Positions 27,059 to 37,416 of a stretch of DNA of 64,000 nt are shown piece after piece. The notes beneath the pieces are model-generated. The model was not told where the DNA came from. It worked only from the letters and a program-made list of their open reading frames with translations, and searched no databases. The stretch is from an uncultured Fretibacterium sp. (GTDB lineage: Bacteria; Synergistota; Synergistia; Synergistales; Aminobacteriaceae), in assembly GCA_937900285.1 (NCBI GenBank), contig CALCEM010000051.1, positions 7,122 through 71,121 on the forward strand, written 5' to 3'. A program made the translations under genes and the position numbers. Every line of letters begins with the position of its first letter. Position 1 is the first letter of the stretch.

Positions 27059-27646
27059 TCATCTTCTTCGTAAATACCATTGTCCGTTTTTATCCTGTTC
27101 AAGCGGCAGAAAATTTTTTAACACGTTAAACCCGTTCGCTATACTTTCCGGAACTGTTAACGAAGCATCAGCACGTCCAATTTTCATATTATTTAAATTT
27201 ATGCTCAAATATCCATTTAATTTTATATCGCCGGTCGTGTTCAGATCTCCTAAAAATATTTCCTTCGGCCATGCCGTTAATAATAATCTCCCGTCACCAA
27301 TGTTAAATTTTTGTCCCAGCAAAATATTACAGCCGGTAAACTCTATATCGCAGACTCCGCCAAAACTTAAAACACTCTCTATTATTTTAGGCCGTATCTT
27401 TACTGCATTAAATGAAATGTTCATCATGCCCTCTAAACTTAAATTATTTATGTTGAAGCCGTCAGATTCTCCCGTAACATCAGAATAATTCATGCGCATT
27501 CCATTACGTGATAAAATACCGTGCCCAAATGACATTAATGAGCTTCCAACCTCACGCCACGGCATAAACATCCATAATGCTAATAAAAACGCAATTAAAA
27601 ATATTAAAAATCGTAATACCCAAAATAAATATTTTTTCATTTTCAT
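27059..27646 (-). CDS. GspN-like inner membrane protein
   Basis: 195 residues. One N-terminal membrane helix (YLFWVLRFLIFLIAFLLALWMFMPW) is followed by a beta-rich periplasmic part with repeated hydrophobic strands, as in type II secretion GspN-like proteins. Sequence similarity by eye is weak; the call leans on its place right after the GspJ/K/L/M-type genes. It would belong to the inner membrane platform. Confidence 0.55.
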   Translation of the reverse strand: MKMKKYLFWVLRFLIFLIAFLLALWMFMPWREVGSSLMSFGHGILSRNGMRMNYSDVTGESDGFNINNLSLEGMMNISFNAVKIRPKIIESVLSFGGVCDIEFTGCNILLGQKFNIGDGRLLLTAWPKEIFLGDLNTTGDIKLNGYLSINLNNMKIGRADASLTVPESIANGFNVLKNFLPLEQDKNGQWYLRRR

Positions 27647-27656
27647 GTCTCTTAAT

Positions 27657-28169
27657 TTAATTCACCGCTCCTATTATTGCATTAACCGTTAATAATCTCT
27701 CTTTCCCTGATGGTAATGCACGTAATTCCGCAGCTTGAAATATTACGCCCAAATTTGATAACTGTTTCTGTAAATCCGTAAGCTCTTCAGCATATAATCT
27801 ATTTATTTCGATGCTCTGATTTTTTCCGTCTGGTGTTACACGGTTTACACGATTGCCTAAATTTAAACGCTCGCTTACCTGTGCAAAAACTGCCGCTACA
27901 TCTATTTCTCCGGTATTCTTCGGACGGAAATTATTACCGGTTGATAAATTTTTATATTCATCTCCCAAAATTAATAACGTTCTCCACCTCGATTCCTGCG
28001 TCCTTAAACTCGATTCAGCATCCGCCCTCATATCGCTCTGCAAATATACTCCTGTCCAAATTATTAACGATAACAATAACACTAATAAAAATTTTATTGA
28101 GCCTTTCGCTTCCCCTCGTAAAACACTGCGAATATTATTTATTAATTGATCTAAATTGAAATTTAACAT
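27657..28169 (-). CDS. GspM-like assembly protein
   Basis: 170 residues. A short cytoplasmic start, one membrane helix (FLLVLLLSLIIWTGVYLQ) and a periplasmic ferredoxin-like region fit GspM/PilO. It lies eleven bases after the GspL-like gene, the canonical L-M order, and such proteins form heterodimers with GspL. Family identity is mostly from size, topology and context. Confidence 0.6.
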   Translation of the reverse strand: MLNFNLDQLINNIRSVLRGEAKGSIKFLLVLLLSLIIWTGVYLQSDMRADAESSLRTQESRWRTLLILGDEYKNLSTGNNFRPKNTGEIDVAAVFAQVSERLNLGNRVNRVTPDGKNQSIEINRLYAEELTDLQKQLSNLGVIFQAAELRALPSGKERLLTVNAIIGAVN

Positions 28170-28180
28170 TTAAAAATTTT

Positions 28181-29410
28181 TCACCACCTTACACGCAAAT
28201 CAAATCTATAACCCGTACCCGGCACACTCTGAGTGTTATCAATCTGCGATAAATTTGCACGTGCTTCCCAAGATTTACGGAAATTTAAAATAGTCGTCAT
28301 GTCAGGCGCTGATCCCGTACAGTCAAAACCTTCAGGGTTAAATCTTACTGTATCAATCGTAATATTATTAAAATTGTTCTCGTTAAAGACTTCGCCGAAA
28401 TCCTCCAAAACTTCATCCAGTCCGTGACCTGCTGTCCCGGTTCTTGTTAATTCCGCTATTTTATTCCGCGCAAATGTTACAGGGTTTGAAATTCTCCCTT
28501 TATATTCTTTGTCGAAATTGTCACGATAAAATTTTTCCGAACGAGTTTTTAAATTTTGCGCTTGCTCCTGAACTTGAATGTAATTTATTATTCCGCCTGA
28601 TAAAAAAATTATTCCGACCCCCAAAATCCATAATAACACCTTCGTTAAAAAATTTATGTTCCGCTCTAAACCTTTAGCTCCTTCCAAAACACTTTTTGAT
28701 AAATTTACGTCTGATAGCCACGGACAAATTTTTACGCTCTGATTAATTATTTCTGATAAATCGTAATCGCTGCCCTCCGCATCCGGTATTTTTATTACAA
28801 ATTCTCCGCCCCGTTCTAAATTTTGAGACTTGCAATAATTATCATACCAGTCAAGCTCATCATCACATGAATTATTATTTATAAATTTTTTCCAACGGCT
28901 TAAAACCGGTCTGTTATCCTGCCATAAAAACGAGCAAATATTCTCTTCATCAGCATACATCGTTACCCCATTGCCATCAGTGTATTCCAACTGAGATATT
29001 AATCCTAACGCTGCAGGCCAAATAATAGTATTTTCGTTTAAATATAATCCTGTCGGGATATTTAATTCTTCTGGCGAAACATACCATACTAAACCCTCAG
29101 AACTCCGCCCGTTTTTGGAAATTACTACGGGAAATAATTCCATGTTCCCAGCTACTGAATACGGCATAACCTGTAATTTTAAAGCGTCACGGATTTTATT
29201 ACTGTTTGAAAACGGAAATGAAAAATTTTCAAATGATAATGATTTCATTGGCACAAGCGTAACAGAATTTTTATTTTTACTTTTACTTTTACTTTTATCT
29301 TGACTGCCCTCCGATACGGTTATAATTATTTTCTGTAATTCCCCATCTTCATTTTTAGCATTTGCAACACGGAATATTTCACGATTCCCAAAACTTTTAT
29401 CGCGCTTCAA
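28181..29410 (-). CDS. GspL/PilM-N-like assembly protein
   Basis: 409 residues. The N-terminal half is a cytoplasmic, probably actin-like domain; a membrane helix (VLLWILGVGIIFLSGGIINYI) lies near residue 275, and a periplasmic ferredoxin-like domain follows. The layout is that of GspL. A lysine/serine/asparagine repeat near residue 40 is encoded by hexanucleotide near-repeats that keep the frame. The apparent start is TTG 29410. Neighbours are GspK-like upstream and GspM-like downstream. Confidence 0.6.
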   Translation of the reverse strand: MKRDKSFGNREIFRVANAKNEDGELQKIIITVSEGSQDKSKSKSKNKNSVTLVPMKSLSFENFSFPFSNSNKIRDALKLQVMPYSVAGNMELFPVVISKNGRSSEGLVWYVSPEELNIPTGLYLNENTIIWPAALGLISQLEYTDGNGVTMYADEENICSFLWQDNRPVLSRWKKFINNNSCDDELDWYDNYCKSQNLERGGEFVIKIPDAEGSDYDLSEIINQSVKICPWLSDVNLSKSVLEGAKGLERNINFLTKVLLWILGVGIIFLSGGIINYIQVQEQAQNLKTRSEKFYRDNFDKEYKGRISNPVTFARNKIAELTRTGTAGHGLDEVLEDFGEVFNENNFNNITIDTVRFNPEGFDCTGSAPDMTTILNFRKSWEARANLSQIDNTQSVPGTGYRFDLRVRW

Positions 29411-29429
29411 TATATTATTAATATTTATT

Positions 29430-30359
29430 TCAAATCTCCTCCCAATTCACTATTTGTTTACCTGTTCTGTCAAAAATTATACTGTATGTACGTCCGCTCG
29501 ATCCCTCTGTGTCGATGCATTGTATTTTTATCTCAAAATACCGGCTCTTAAATCCTGCTATATTCGTTAATTGTATCGATGTCTTAGACGAAGCTCCGGG
29601 AACTGTTTGAACATCTGATAATTTTTCTATCGGGTTCTCCTCACGGTGTCTGATTAACCTCTCCGCAAGTCCGTTATCAAGTCCGGGCAATAATTCTAAA
29701 ACCTCCAAAGGCGCAACATTTAAATTAATTCTTCCTTCGCTCCATATCGTACAATATTTATTTATTTCGCTCAAAATCTCAGGCGTAACATCTTCGCTTA
29801 AAATTAATAATTCCGACATATCGTAAGGCCCGCGATTTATAAAATTATCACGCTCCGCTCCTCCAACTCTAGGCCGCTTATTTCTGTCGAGAAAATCCAA
29901 CATTAAATTATTTAATTCTCGATGCTCTAATTTTTCCCATAAATTATCCCATATGTCATTTAATTCACGCCTTAAAGTATTTCCATCAGGTAAAAATAAA
30001 TTCCTTAACGGGATTTTGTCATCAAGCGGTATAACTTGAATTACCCAGATCCCTAACTCCTCATCTATTAACGGGATCACAAAAGGCTTAAACCATTCCT
30101 GCGTAAAATTATCAGAACTCGAACGACCTGCTACCTCGTATAATACTTTTGAAATCACTTCCGTTATTACTTGCGCCATGCTGCGACTCGAAATTATTCC
30201 GCGCTCACTGTATATGCTCAAAACCTGCAGCCTAACAAACCAGGAAAACGCCGTTGCACATGAAATTAATAACGTCCCCAACATTAAGACGCTAACTAAA
30301 ATAAACGCTGCTTTACGCTCCTTTTTACGGAAATACAATAACGCTCTCAAGTTCATCAT
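29430..30359 (-). CDS. GspK-like minor pseudopilin
   Basis: 309 residues. The N-terminal hydrophobic helix KAAFILVSVLMLGTLLISC and the helix-hairpin-helix stretch INLNVAPLEVLELLPGL are characteristic of GspK, the tip subunit of the type II pseudopilus. The residue before the hydrophobic helix is not the usual prepilin glycine, so processing may be atypical. It overlaps the GspJ-like gene by 35 bases. Confidence 0.75.
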   Translation of the reverse strand: MMNLRALLYFRKKERKAAFILVSVLMLGTLLISCATAFSWFVRLQVLSIYSERGIISSRSMAQVITEVISKVLYEVAGRSSSDNFTQEWFKPFVIPLIDEELGIWVIQVIPLDDKIPLRNLFLPDGNTLRRELNDIWDNLWEKLEHRELNNLMLDFLDRNKRPRVGGAERDNFINRGPYDMSELLILSEDVTPEILSEINKYCTIWSEGRINLNVAPLEVLELLPGLDNGLAERLIRHREENPIEKLSDVQTVPGASSKTSIQLTNIAGFKSRYFEIKIQCIDTEGSSGRTYSIIFDRTGKQIVNWEEI

Positions 30360-30933
30360 CAGCTCCCCGCGTAATCTTTATATATATTCCCGTTGGTAAT
30401 TTCCCTCTGTAATCTTTTCGCCTATCTGATTGAAAACCCCCAGCGCCGGGAAGTTCAACGCTGAAGGAATCCGCTCCGGGTAAAATTAATTGTGCGTTCT
30501 CTATATTTAATTTTTCCGGGTCTATTTCTTGCGGCACTCTTCCTGCACATATCCATCTGTATAAACCGGGTATTATGTCGTTATGAATTATTCCGCCTGA
30601 AGCTAATTTATAAACTATGCTCGAAGCCGGAAAATTTTGCACTGACGGGGAATTGCTCATAAATATTAAAACGTCATCGGCCTTACTACCAAGCGCTTCA
30701 TGATCCAAAACTATTAAAGCGTTCTGAACAAGCCTCAAAGCTCCTGACATATCACGCTCTATAAAATTTAATGTCCGCGATAACGCACTAACATCACTAT
30801 AATTATTTTGAACCTCAACAACCCTCCTAACCGTAACAGCTACAGGCGCAACTGCTAAACCCGTTAATAACCCGGTCAACATTACTACTATTAAAATTTC
30901 AATTAACGTAAAACCCTTTTTATTCAGACTCAT
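30325..30933 (-). CDS. GspJ-like prepilin
   Basis: 202 residues. MSLNKKGFTLIEILIVVM is a textbook class III signal peptide with cleavage between G and F, the E at +5 and a hydrophobic helix. Size and position before the GspK-like gene suggest the J-type minor pseudopilin. The mature protein should sit in a pseudopilus or pilus. It overlaps the O-antigen-ligase-like gene by 14 bases. Confidence 0.8.
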   Translation of the reverse strand: MSLNKKGFTLIEILIVVMLTGLLTGLAVAPVAVTVRRVVEVQNNYSDVSALSRTLNFIERDMSGALRLVQNALIVLDHEALGSKADDVLIFMSNSPSVQNFPASSIVYKLASGGIIHNDIIPGLYRWICAGRVPQEIDPEKLNIENAQLILPGADSFSVELPGAGGFQSDRRKDYRGKLPTGIYIKITRGADDELESVIVFP

Positions 30934-32977
30934 TTTTATTACTATTCTCTGCCGGACCGTTTACTACTACTAGAGCGTTTATAATCGTCCCGTCCTCTGC
31001 TCTCCTCGGCTGGCGTTCCAAGTGCCAGGCATCAGGGTGAAAATAACTCACTATCTCGCGTAATATTTCCTCATCTTGAAACCTCTGCGCAAAATTTATT
31101 ATTCGCGTAATATCCTCTGAATGCGGCTCTCGCTTAAAACTCTCCCATAAAATATTAAAACCCTTCACCGTTATATCATCATCGTTTTGATTCTCGCCAA
31201 TCTGCATAAAATGTAATCCCTTATTCCTTTGCACTTCTTCGTGCACTATCGAATATTTATCAGCCTCGTTTAAATAATAATTCTGTACCCTCGCGTTATT
31301 CGTTGAGAGCGCTTGACGTAATAAATAATTCCCGTAAATTCCTCCGGATATATATATTATTCCAAGTACCGAACCTAAAACACATAAAATTCCCGTTAAC
31401 CTTGAAATAAAATCCGATTTTACAAAATTATAACTTTTAACTTTAAACCCGTTATTTGAAAGCGCAAATGCTAATGCAATCCACACCATATTTTCTATCC
31501 TGTGAAACGGACGCGTGAAAAATGCCGCAAATGATATTAACGAAACTAATGAACATCCCCATATTGAATTAATCGGAACAGAATCATTTTTAAATAAACT
31601 CAATAACGCAGGCATAAACCATATTAAATACATTATTATTAAAATTATTCCGCCGATTATTCCGCCCTCGCAAAACCATTGTAAAAACTCATTATGCGCC
31701 CAGTGCGTATACTGCCACCCGTACCAGTCAACTTTAAAATCTTTAAACCCTTCACGCTGACCTTCTAAATAATGCCATTTATATTGACCTGTTCCTACTC
31801 CTTCAGGATGTAATTTTAAAATCTCGTATGATGTCGCCCAAATCCCCCGGCGATTACCTATATTTTCAGCGTGTTGAACTATGTCAACGGTCTTTTCTAC
31901 AATTTGTTTCGACCTCATAGAAAACGTTGAAGCCCAAAATACTGAACTTAATATTAATATTACCGCGAAAAATCTTAATGCGTAAAATCTCCCGAATTTC
32001 CGAATTATAAAAATTATCATCGTCAACAGCCCGACTATTAACGAAATTACCCCTGAACGACTCGTTGAACCTATTAAGCCCCAAAAATTTACGCTCATCA
32101 ATAATAAACATACCGACACCAAAAATATTTTTAATTTCCATGACATAAACATTAATATAATAAATAATATTCCTGTTAATGCTATAAAAATTAATGACGT
32201 GCCAAAATCTTCAACAGTAAATATAAATTTCATGCTGATTACTATTAACGCTACATTTATTAACGGTAACCATATTTTTTTACCGCGTTCGGACCCGTTG
32301 TTGACCCACAAATCAAATATATATATATATGCCATCCCTAACGTACATATTGCCAGCCATAAACCAAACATATTTTGCTGCGCTGTATTTCCAATGTAAT
32401 AGCCGGGTGTCGGTAAAATTATACTGCTGTAATCTTTCAGCCATTCAAATACCGTTCCTGTTAAAAATTTTAAGCTGCTTAATTTCCTTATCTGCAATTC
32501 CGCAAATAAACAATTTACCGCCGCGTTGATGCTCGCTAAATATAAAATCGGACGCAAACATTTTCCGGGAAATGAAATAACACTCAAAATATAAAAACCA
32601 AATACCGCTATTAAACAAACTGTTTCAATTAAAAAACCATCGGGCGATGAAATATTTACCCATAATGGCTGAACAACTGAATAAGCTATCATTAAAGCCC
32701 AAATTATTGCGAACTTGTCAATTTTTATCTCAAATCTTTCACGTCCGTAAATTACAAGCCTGACCCCTGCCGTTATAAAAGCTAAAGCGATCGGAACTCC
32801 CGTAACTGTCCATTTTATAATATGCAAAGTGTCATAAAATTTTACGCCGGAATAAATTAAATTCGGTAAAGTTAAAGATATAACCCACAACGGAAATAAT
32901 ATATATGACGGTATTAAAGCCAATTTCTCAGATTTATGCGCATGCACTCTGCTTTTTAATTTCGTAGAATTTGCCAT
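30920..32977 (-). CDS. O-antigen ligase/polymerase-like membrane protein (Wzy_C)
   Basis: 685 residues with about ten to twelve membrane helices. The large periplasmic loop contains RRGIWATSYEILKLHPEGVG and YTHWAHNEFLQWFCEGGIIGG, the Wzy_C motif region of O-antigen ligases and pilin O-glycosyltransferases. The C-terminal 130 residues look like TPR helices. Its overlap with pseudopilin genes makes pilin or secreted-protein glycosylation a plausible role beside O-antigen ligation. Confidence 0.8.
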   Translation of the reverse strand: MANSTKLKSRVHAHKSEKLALIPSYILFPLWVISLTLPNLIYSGVKFYDTLHIIKWTVTGVPIALAFITAGVRLVIYGRERFEIKIDKFAIIWALMIAYSVVQPLWVNISSPDGFLIETVCLIAVFGFYILSVISFPGKCLRPILYLASINAAVNCLFAELQIRKLSSLKFLTGTVFEWLKDYSSIILPTPGYYIGNTAQQNMFGLWLAICTLGMAYIYIFDLWVNNGSERGKKIWLPLINVALIVISMKFIFTVEDFGTSLIFIALTGILFIILMFMSWKLKIFLVSVCLLLMSVNFWGLIGSTSRSGVISLIVGLLTMIIFIIRKFGRFYALRFFAVILILSSVFWASTFSMRSKQIVEKTVDIVQHAENIGNRRGIWATSYEILKLHPEGVGTGQYKWHYLEGQREGFKDFKVDWYGWQYTHWAHNEFLQWFCEGGIIGGIILIIMYLIWFMPALLSLFKNDSVPINSIWGCSLVSLISFAAFFTRPFHRIENMVWIALAFALSNNGFKVKSYNFVKSDFISRLTGILCVLGSVLGIIYISGGIYGNYLLRQALSTNNARVQNYYLNEADKYSIVHEEVQRNKGLHFMQIGENQNDDDITVKGFNILWESFKREPHSEDITRIINFAQRFQDEEILREIVSYFHPDAWHLERQPRRAEDGTIINALVVVNGPAENSNKNESE

Positions 32978-33000
32978 GATATTTTTTTTTATCTCCTTAA

Positions 33001-34530
33001 TTACTGCATTAACGTATATCTTTCAACCGGCGCAAACGAATCCGTAAACGCAGGGATCGCCGGGTCTGGCGTAAAAGGTTCCAGCCATTGATGAGACAAT
33101 AAACTTGAAAATTTTGAACTTGATGCAGGCGGTATTGCCGTAACATTTTCACCAGTCGCTACAAATATTATATTTTGAAGGGCATAAGCGTATTTTTTTC
33201 CGGGAGCTGTAACAGGGAAAATCATAATCGTAGGGAATGAAGTCGAAAACGCTTTATAAATTCCGTGAAATACTCCCGATTTTGTTCCCAGCACTGAAGC
33301 TATTACATTCACTATTAAAACTCCATCGGGCTTTAAAATTTCTCTTAAGTGCGCAGCTGTTTCAACCGTTGTCATTTGAAAAGGAATTACAGTCCATGAC
33401 CCAAACGTGTCCATAAATATAGCGTCATAATCTTTCAATCCGTCACGTTTAGCTCTGTTTAAAAATGTTCTCGCGTCCTCGTGATAAATTCTCATGCCGG
33501 GATAATCGTGAAGATCAAAAAATTGTCTGGCTGCCTGCGTAACTCCGGGATCTATCTCAACTACATCTATTTTTAAATCTTTGCTCCTCTCACCGCTCTT
33601 TAAATATCTCGGCACGCAATATCCTCCCCCGCCCAGCATTAAAATTTTTTTCGTGTCGGGTTTGTAATGAAATGCCAATTCATAATATTTTGTATATTCG
33701 CTCGCCAGTTCGCTAGTATTATCCGTGTACATTAAAGACTGCGCCGCATCGGGATTCGTTATCAAAACTCTGACTCGCCTGTTATTTCTCCGGTCTATGC
33801 TCTCTACAATGCTCAAATGATTATACGCTGTATCTATTTGTTCACCTATTGGCTCATTTGGAAATCCGTTTATTATTGCGTAACGGGCTGAACCTAAAAT
33901 TATTAACGCCAACACTACAGAAATTATTTTCCTCCAGACTCCCGTATAAATTAAAACTGCAAGCAACGCCAATATTGTAGCTACTATCATTAAAATTACT
34001 CCGGACGGAAATAACGAAATTAAAACAAATCCTCCCATAAATGTACCTAAAATGCTGCCCGCTGAATTTAACGCTGACAATTTCCCAACAACTCCGCCGG
34101 ATGAATTTACATCCATTAATGCCAGTCTTGCTATAAAAGGCGATGTCATTCCAAGCAATAAACTAACAGGTGCAAAAATTATTGACGCTGCTATCACAGA
34201 AGACATATATAAATTTAAAGTCATTCCCGATAATCCCGTTAAAATATTATTGCTCATGTATGCCGCACACGCTGTTATTATCCCTGAAAAAATTAAAATC
34301 CTTCCTAATAATTTACCCTCCGGCCTTCGATCCGCTAACACTCCGCCCAAATAATTACCTATACTTAAACTCGTCATTATTATTCCAATTAACGCCGTCC
34401 ATACTATTAATGAAGTTCCAAAGAACGGCGCTACAAGTCGAGACCCTGCAAGCTCTATGATCATGGTTGAAGCTCCGCAAAAAAATGATGTGATCTCAAG
34501 TCTCGCAGGAATTTTTGATATATTTTTCAA
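33001..34530 (-). CDS. Membrane-fused spermidine-synthase-like protein
   Basis: 509 residues. The first 220 residues form about seven membrane helices (MIIELAGSRLVAPFFGTSLIVW and onward). Residues of about 270-470 are a Rossmann methyltransferase-like domain with ILMLGGGGYCVPRYL, DVVEIDPGVTQAARQFF and EDARTFLNRA, as in SpeE. Such fusions are common, but polyamine synthesis is not proven for them; no decarboxylase gene adjoins. Start TTG 34530 with AAGGAG upstream. Confidence 0.8.
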   Translation of the reverse strand: MKNISKIPARLEITSFFCGASTMIIELAGSRLVAPFFGTSLIVWTALIGIIMTSLSIGNYLGGVLADRRPEGKLLGRILIFSGIITACAAYMSNNILTGLSGMTLNLYMSSVIAASIIFAPVSLLLGMTSPFIARLALMDVNSSGGVVGKLSALNSAGSILGTFMGGFVLISLFPSGVILMIVATILALLAVLIYTGVWRKIISVVLALIILGSARYAIINGFPNEPIGEQIDTAYNHLSIVESIDRRNNRRVRVLITNPDAAQSLMYTDNTSELASEYTKYYELAFHYKPDTKKILMLGGGGYCVPRYLKSGERSKDLKIDVVEIDPGVTQAARQFFDLHDYPGMRIYHEDARTFLNRAKRDGLKDYDAIFMDTFGSWTVIPFQMTTVETAAHLREILKPDGVLIVNVIASVLGTKSGVFHGIYKAFSTSFPTIMIFPVTAPGKKYAYALQNIIFVATGENVTAIPPASSSKFSSLLSHQWLEPFTPDPAIPAFTDSFAPVERYTLMQ

Positions 34531-34563
34531 AATTTAATCAGCTCCTTAATATTTTTTTATATA

Positions 34564-36021
34564 TTATTTCTTGTAAGTTCCCGGATAAACTAATAACGCG
34601 ACCGCAAATAATTCTAACCTTCCAGCTAACATTAACAAGGCAAATAACCATTTTACGAGAGCTGGCAGTGCTGAAAAATTATCAACTGGTCCCAAAAAAT
34701 TTAAACCCGGTCCGACATTGCTTAAACATGTTAAAACGCCGGTTAATGCCGTTAAAATATCTACATCGCAGGCAGTCGTTATCAAAGTCCCAACCCCTAC
34801 AAGCAACATAAATAAAATAAAAAATGCTATGGTTGCATTCATGGTATTATCGTTTAGGGGTCTTTCGTTTAATCTCGGAACAATGACGGCTCTTGGGTGT
34901 AATAACTTTGTAAATTCTGTTCTTAATTTTCGTCCTAAGATTATTATTCTGGAAATTTTAAAGCCTCCGCCAGTTGATCCGCCAGAAGCTCCAGTGAACA
35001 TTAATAAGACAAATATAAATTTTGCAAATTCCGGCCATGCGTTGTAATCTTGTGAAACGAATCCCGTAGTAGTCATTATGCTTATAACATGAAACAAAGC
35101 CTCGCGGAACATGAAACCAAATCCGGAAAAATATAATTTAATCGTTATCGCTATGCTGCAGATAATTATAATTTTTGCGTATAACTTAAACTCTTCGTCC
35201 TTGTAAAATTCGGTGAAATTTTTTGCGAACAATAAAAAATATAACGAGAAATTTACGCCGGATAAAAACATAAAAATTATTATTACCCATTCAATATAAG
35301 GACTTTGAAAATATGCGATTGAGTCATTTTTAGTTGAAAATCCTCCTGTTGCTATTGTGGCGCACGAATGGTTGAACGCATCAAAAAAATTCATGCCACC
35401 TAACATTAATAAAGCTGTTTCGCTGAACGTCAGGAAAATATATAAAAGCCATAAACGTTTAGCAGTTTGCTGTAATCTTGGCGTAACTTTTTCGGCGTTT
35501 ACTCCGGGTACTTCAGCTTTATATAATTCGATTCCGCGCAATCCCAAAAACGGCAGGACGGCCAAACTTAAAACGATAATTCCCATTCCGCCCATCCAAT
35601 GAGTTAACGAACGCCATAATAAAATGCCTCTCGGTGCTGTTTGAATTTCCTCCAAAACAGTCGCGCCAGTTGTGGTAAAGCCTGACATCGTTTCAAAAAA
35701 AGCATCGACATAAGAATTTACAACGCTAGCAAAATAATACGGCAATGCCCCAATACTTGAAGCAAATATCCAAGTAAATCCTGTAACTCCGATGCCTTCG
35801 CGAATGCCTATTTTTTTTATTGAGTCAGAAAATTTTTCACCTGCCATGAACATCGGTAGGATCATCAAAAAACTTAAAATAACCCCTGCCGAAATCGATA
35901 ATAAAAAGGCTGCTCTATCGTGAGTACCATCTTGAACTGAAACAAATACACACGGAATCATCGCGAACGAAACTATAAAACAAATTAACGACTGAACAGC
36001 TAAAACAGTTTTAATTCTCAT
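34564..36021 (-). CDS. trkH: Trk potassium uptake membrane subunit TrkH
   Basis: 485 residues with four membrane-pore-membrane repeats. Filter-like segments include TMSGFTTTGATVL, CATIATGGFSTKN, MTTTGFVSQDYN and CLSNVGPGLN. It imports potassium with the TrkA protein encoded just upstream, whose gene overlaps it by 11 bases. Confidence 0.94.
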   Translation of the reverse strand: MRIKTVLAVQSLICFIVSFAMIPCVFVSVQDGTHDRAAFLLSISAGVILSFLMILPMFMAGEKFSDSIKKIGIREGIGVTGFTWIFASSIGALPYYFASVVNSYVDAFFETMSGFTTTGATVLEEIQTAPRGILLWRSLTHWMGGMGIIVLSLAVLPFLGLRGIELYKAEVPGVNAEKVTPRLQQTAKRLWLLYIFLTFSETALLMLGGMNFFDAFNHSCATIATGGFSTKNDSIAYFQSPYIEWVIIIFMFLSGVNFSLYFLLFAKNFTEFYKDEEFKLYAKIIIICSIAITIKLYFSGFGFMFREALFHVISIMTTTGFVSQDYNAWPEFAKFIFVLLMFTGASGGSTGGGFKISRIIILGRKLRTEFTKLLHPRAVIVPRLNERPLNDNTMNATIAFFILFMLLVGVGTLITTACDVDILTALTGVLTCLSNVGPGLNFLGPVDNFSALPALVKWLFALLMLAGRLELFAVALLVYPGTYKK

Positions 36022-37390
36022 TTTTCGTTATCCCAAATAATTCGGCAGCTTTTCGCATTAAATCAGACGATGCAAATAATATAACGTTATCGCCGGCCAA
36101 TAATTTCGTAGCACCAGTCGGAACAATAATTTTATTTTCCCTAGCCATGAGAGCTAATAATACACCTTTTTGTAATTTTAATTCTGCTAGAGTTTTGCCG
36201 GTTAACTCGTTATTTTCTGGCATGATAAACTCCAACATTTCGGCGTTAATTTCTTCTATTATCGAGAGTGCTCGCGAATGTCCGGGATAATGCACGACTC
36301 TTAAAATTAATGATGCAAGTGCTTCATTAGGGTCGACCGTAGCGATTTCCAATTTTTCGGATAAATCTTGATAGCGTTTCTGTTTTATGATAGCGATTGA
36401 TTTTTTAACGCCCATTTTTTTAGCTAGCCCGGCATAAATTAAATTAATTTCGTCCGAATCAGTAGCGCAGACATATCCATCAGCTTCTTCAATGCCTTCA
36501 TCGGATAATAATTTTTTATCAGCGCCATCCCCGTTTAATACTAATGCTTCCCCTAATTCTTCGGCTAAACGTTCGCATTTTAATACATCTTTTTCGATTA
36601 ATCTTAATTGAACGTTTCCAAAATCGCGCCTAATACCTTGAGCAATTTGAGTTCCTAATTTACCGCCGCCGACAATGAAGAGTTTTTTTAATTTTTGAGT
36701 TTCAGCTTCAGGGTTAAATAATTCTTCGAGCTGCCAGACTAAATTTTTAAGAGTAACAACGTAACAGGTGTCCCCCTCTTTTAAAACAGTAAAGCCGTTT
36801 GGTACAATTCCCTCACCTTTTTCATTTTCGACGTAAACAATAACGACGGTTAAATTTTTATAAATAGTGCGAATATCTTTAAGAGCGACATTAATCAGGG
36901 GTGAATTTTTTTGAATTTTGAACGTGTAAATGACGGCTCTACCGTTTAATAATTCGGCTGTATGAGTAGCAGAACTGACGGCCAATAAATTTAAAACTTC
37001 CCTAGCGATAGATCGTTCAGGAGAGATCATTAAGTCGATGCCTAATTTTTTGCCCCAGTCCGGAGAGTCTGTGAACTCTAAATTTTTAGCGCGAGAAATA
37101 ATTCTCTGAACGCCGGCATTATGAGCGATCCAACAAGATAACATATTAACTTCATCGTGATTAGTGCAAGCTATCATAATATCAACGTTATTATTTTTGT
37201 TTATACCGGCCTGCGCTAAAACTTGAGGTCTTGATCCGTTCCCCTGAATAACTTGTACATCGAGTTCGTCCTGAACATTTTTAACGTTATCGGGATTTTG
37301 TTCGACCATATAAACGTCATGGCCTTCAGATGTTAAGGTGTTAGCGATATATTTACCGACTTCCCCAGCGCCTACAATTACGATTTTCAA
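36011..37390 (-). CDS. trkA: Trk potassium uptake regulator TrkA
   Basis: 459 residues with two RCK units. Nucleotide-binding motifs are GAGEVGKYIANTL at the start and GGGKLGTQIAQGI near residue 235, each followed by a TrkA-C domain. It binds NAD(H)/nucleotides and gates TrkH at the inner membrane. Start TTG 37390. The overlap with trkH supports co-translation. Confidence 0.95.
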   Translation of the reverse strand: MKIVIVGAGEVGKYIANTLTSEGHDVYMVEQNPDNVKNVQDELDVQVIQGNGSRPQVLAQAGINKNNNVDIMIACTNHDEVNMLSCWIAHNAGVQRIISRAKNLEFTDSPDWGKKLGIDLMISPERSIAREVLNLLAVSSATHTAELLNGRAVIYTFKIQKNSPLINVALKDIRTIYKNLTVVIVYVENEKGEGIVPNGFTVLKEGDTCYVVTLKNLVWQLEELFNPEAETQKLKKLFIVGGGKLGTQIAQGIRRDFGNVQLRLIEKDVLKCERLAEELGEALVLNGDGADKKLLSDEGIEEADGYVCATDSDEINLIYAGLAKKMGVKKSIAIIKQKRYQDLSEKLEIATVDPNEALASLILRVVHYPGHSRALSIIEEINAEMLEFIMPENNELTGKTLAELKLQKGVLLALMARENKIIVPTGATKLLAGDNVILFASSDLMRKAAELFGITKNEN

Positions 37391-37416
37391 GAATAAAAAC
37401 CCTCCTTAAAAAGAAA

